The translations under genes and the position numbers were made by a program. A stretch of 17,500 bases of DNA from Podila epigama (Eukaryota; Mortierellomycota; Mortierellomycetes; Mortierellales; Mortierellaceae): positions 1,409-18,908 of the forward strand of contig JAAAVE010000452.1 in the NCBI GenBank assembly GCA_015679605.1. Reading direction: 5' to 3'. Below the pieces are notes generated by a model that searched no databases, was not told the DNA's origin, and saw only the letters and a list, made by a program, of their open reading frames with translations. The number at the start of each line of letters is the position of its first letter. The first letter of the stretch is position 1. Below are positions 16,601-17,500 of this stretch, one piece after another.

Positions 16601-17261
16601 AGTCTGCTGCATCATTTGAGCTCCTGCGATCTCGCTGTTGCAATACAGAATCAACCTCAGCTTGATCCATAAAAGCTGCTGCAGAGAGCATGAGCAAGGT
16701 ATCTGCAGCATGCATGGACTGCTGGCTGTCAGCTGAAGAGTGATGGTGATGACCATTCGAGTTTGCCTCAGACATGTAGCGGTAGTGGTCTACAGCATAG
16801 GGAGAATGTGATGAGACAGAATTGTTGTACGACGAGGATGGTGACTGAGGGTAGGTCGATGAGTTGTTATAATAATGCCGTTCGTGATGCGAATGCTGAT
16901 GGTATGACTCTTCTGATCGATCTCTGTGTGGGTGCTGTTGCTGGTAGTAACGGGTGTGGGTATGGTGATGGTGATGTTGCTCGGCTCCATCCTTCTTGAG
17001 CCGATCCTGGAACTGTTGTTGGTAGTATGAATGTTGTTGCTGTTGATGTGAGTGCGAGGGTGGAGGAGACGGTGTAAGATTGGACCGCCATGTTTGGTGA
17101 GGATGACTGGTCTGTTGCTCATGTTCCTTTTCCTGCTGCTCCTGCTGTTGCTGCTGCTGTTGTTGCTTTTGGTGTGGATGGATGTGTGTGGATTCCATGT
17201 TGCTATCGTGGTGAGTTGGAAGCAGAGGAAGAGAAGCGGGAAGAGGATTCGCTGTGGGCAT
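13696..17261 (-). CDS. SET-domain protein with GKTP winged-helix-like module and long disordered N-terminus
   Basis: Exons 17261-15030 and 14901-13696 (intron 14902-15029, GTAAGT to GATAG, phase 0) give 1145 residues. Residues 1 to about 690 are low complexity: Gln and His tracts, many SP/TP sites, an acidic run (about 414-435) and Arg/Ser/Ala stretches. About 695-810 is a compact region (QPYMMFLALRAIP, RQELIMAAVELDKKF, FTGKTPMNSASACLTNN, YFIPFKPEGSRSTHFRLA). Then come KRR/KKPK basic clusters (about 845-862), likely nuclear signals, and a SET domain at about 943-1066: NAGNGLFAK for the cofactor loop, YTLMYRR, RFFCPFHFMNEDPNGNVSF and AGEELLVYYG. SET proteins transfer methyl groups from S-adenosylmethionine to lysines, usually on histones; the substrate here is unknown. 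No pre-SET or post-SET cysteine cluster is visible. ATG 17261 is the first in-frame ATG; the frame stays open upstream without ATG, and a TTGCAG at 17295-17300 could be an acceptor from an earlier exon. Confidence 0.82.
16425..16482. repeat. GCTGAT/GCTGGT repeat encoding a His-Gln tract
   Basis: A hexanucleotide-like run of GCTGATGCTGGT units on the plus strand encodes alternating His and Gln on the minus strand within the disordered N-terminus of the SET protein. Similar His/Gln-rich stretches occur further toward the N-terminus. Confidence 0.8.
17128..17169. repeat. CTG/TTG repeat encoding polyglutamine near the SET protein N-terminus
   Basis: Trinucleotide CTG, TTG and CTC units encode KQQQQQQQQEQQ on the minus strand about 30-45 residues after the predicted start. 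It is interrupted, so probably of moderate stability. Confidence 0.8.
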
Positions 17262-17500
17262 CGATGGATGTGGTGATGGCAACTTTGTCCAACTCTGCAA
17301 GGAAAGCGGGACCAAAAGATGAAACGGGAAGAAGGAGAAGCAGAAGCAACGTGAGGATGAAATGAATGGATGGGATGGATGGGATGGGATGGATGAATGG
17401 ATGGATGAATGGATGGATGGTTGGAAAAAATGGGAATGATGAGTTGTTTTTTTTTTAATTTATCTATTGTTTTGTTTTGTCCACTAAAATAAAAAAAAAA
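17262..17500 (-). promoter_or_regulatory. 5' leader/promoter region of the SET gene
   Basis: These 239 bases before the first in-frame ATG are C/T-rich in gene direction. They hold a CATCC/CCATCCATT repeat at 17364-17422 (plus strand GGATGGAT), a CT-rich tract with a possible acceptor TTGCAG at 17295-17300, and A/T-rich homopolymer runs at the window edge. No other gene is seen. The transcription start cannot be placed. Confidence 0.5.
17364..17422. repeat. GGAT/GGGAT/GAAT microsatellite upstream of the SET gene
   Basis: Imperfect tandem GGAT units mixed with GGGAT and GAATGGAT lie about 100 bases upstream of the SET protein start. In composition and orientation relative to the minus-strand gene they resemble the repeat at 6187-6250. 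Confidence 0.85.

Noticed and set aside
13696-17261. Two separate genes: a SET protein starting at 14895 and a Gln/His-rich protein ending at 14994
   Set aside because: A GTAAGT donor at 15029 and a GATAG acceptor at 14902 join them in phase 0 and restore a continuous GKTPMNSASA motif. The right-hand frame otherwise ends in intron sequence.
17364-17422. CRISPR-like or other spaced repeat array
   Set aside because: The units are 4-5 bases, contiguous and imperfect: a microsatellite, in a eukaryotic context.
1-17500. Transposon, biosynthetic cluster or horizontally acquired region
   Set aside because: I saw no transposase, reverse transcriptase or terminal repeat, and no run of pathway genes. 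All identifiable genes are normal eukaryotic, intron-bearing or housekeeping types.

Overview
The window is nuclear DNA of a fungus. Genes sit 60-310 bases apart and are broken by many short GT-AG (some GC-AG) introns of about 87-173 bases with pyrimidine-rich 3' ends. Every product that can be named is eukaryotic. The mix of a gelsolin-type protein, an SmgGDS-type armadillo protein, a Tpa1/OGFOD1 dioxygenase and an Snl1-like BAG protein suggests an early-diverging fungus of the Mucoromycota/Mortierellomycota kind. That placement is inference from gene content and intron style only.

Layout, left to right: (1) the last exon of a gelsolin/severin-like protein (+, cut by the window edge); (2) an 11-exon RAP1GDS1/SmgGDS-like armadillo-repeat protein (-), tail-to-tail with gene 1; (3) an intronless small CoA-binding (YccU-type) protein (+), divergent from gene 2; (4) a two-exon Tpa1/Ofd1/OGFOD1-type 2-oxoglutarate dioxygenase (-), ending 64 bases from the stop of gene 3; (5) a ten-exon valyl-tRNA synthetase with a mitochondrial-type leader (+), sharing a 230-base divergent promoter with gene 4; (6) a single-exon membrane-anchored BAG-domain protein like yeast Snl1 (+); (7) an unidentified two-exon protein with a polyglutamine N-terminus and a Ser/Thr/Ala-rich middle (+); (8) a large two-exon SET-domain protein with a very long disordered Gln/His-rich N-terminus (-), whose 5' end lies near the window edge.

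This is ordinary chromosomal gene space: I see no mobile element, CRISPR array, rRNA, tRNA or gene cluster. The genes do not form one pathway. Three neighbours touch protein synthesis or folding (Tpa1-type dioxygenase, valyl-tRNA synthetase, Hsp70-cofactor BAG protein), but nothing beyond the shared promoter of genes 4 and 5 suggests co-regulation. The points most worth a second look are the all-phase-1 exon structure and repeated GC-AG introns of the SmgGDS gene, the SET protein with a 'GKTP' winged-helix-like module and an altered SET core, and the BAG protein with its long charged tail.

Exon boundaries were worked out by hand from reading-frame continuity, splice-site dinucleotides and remembered family sequences. 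No transcript or database evidence was available.
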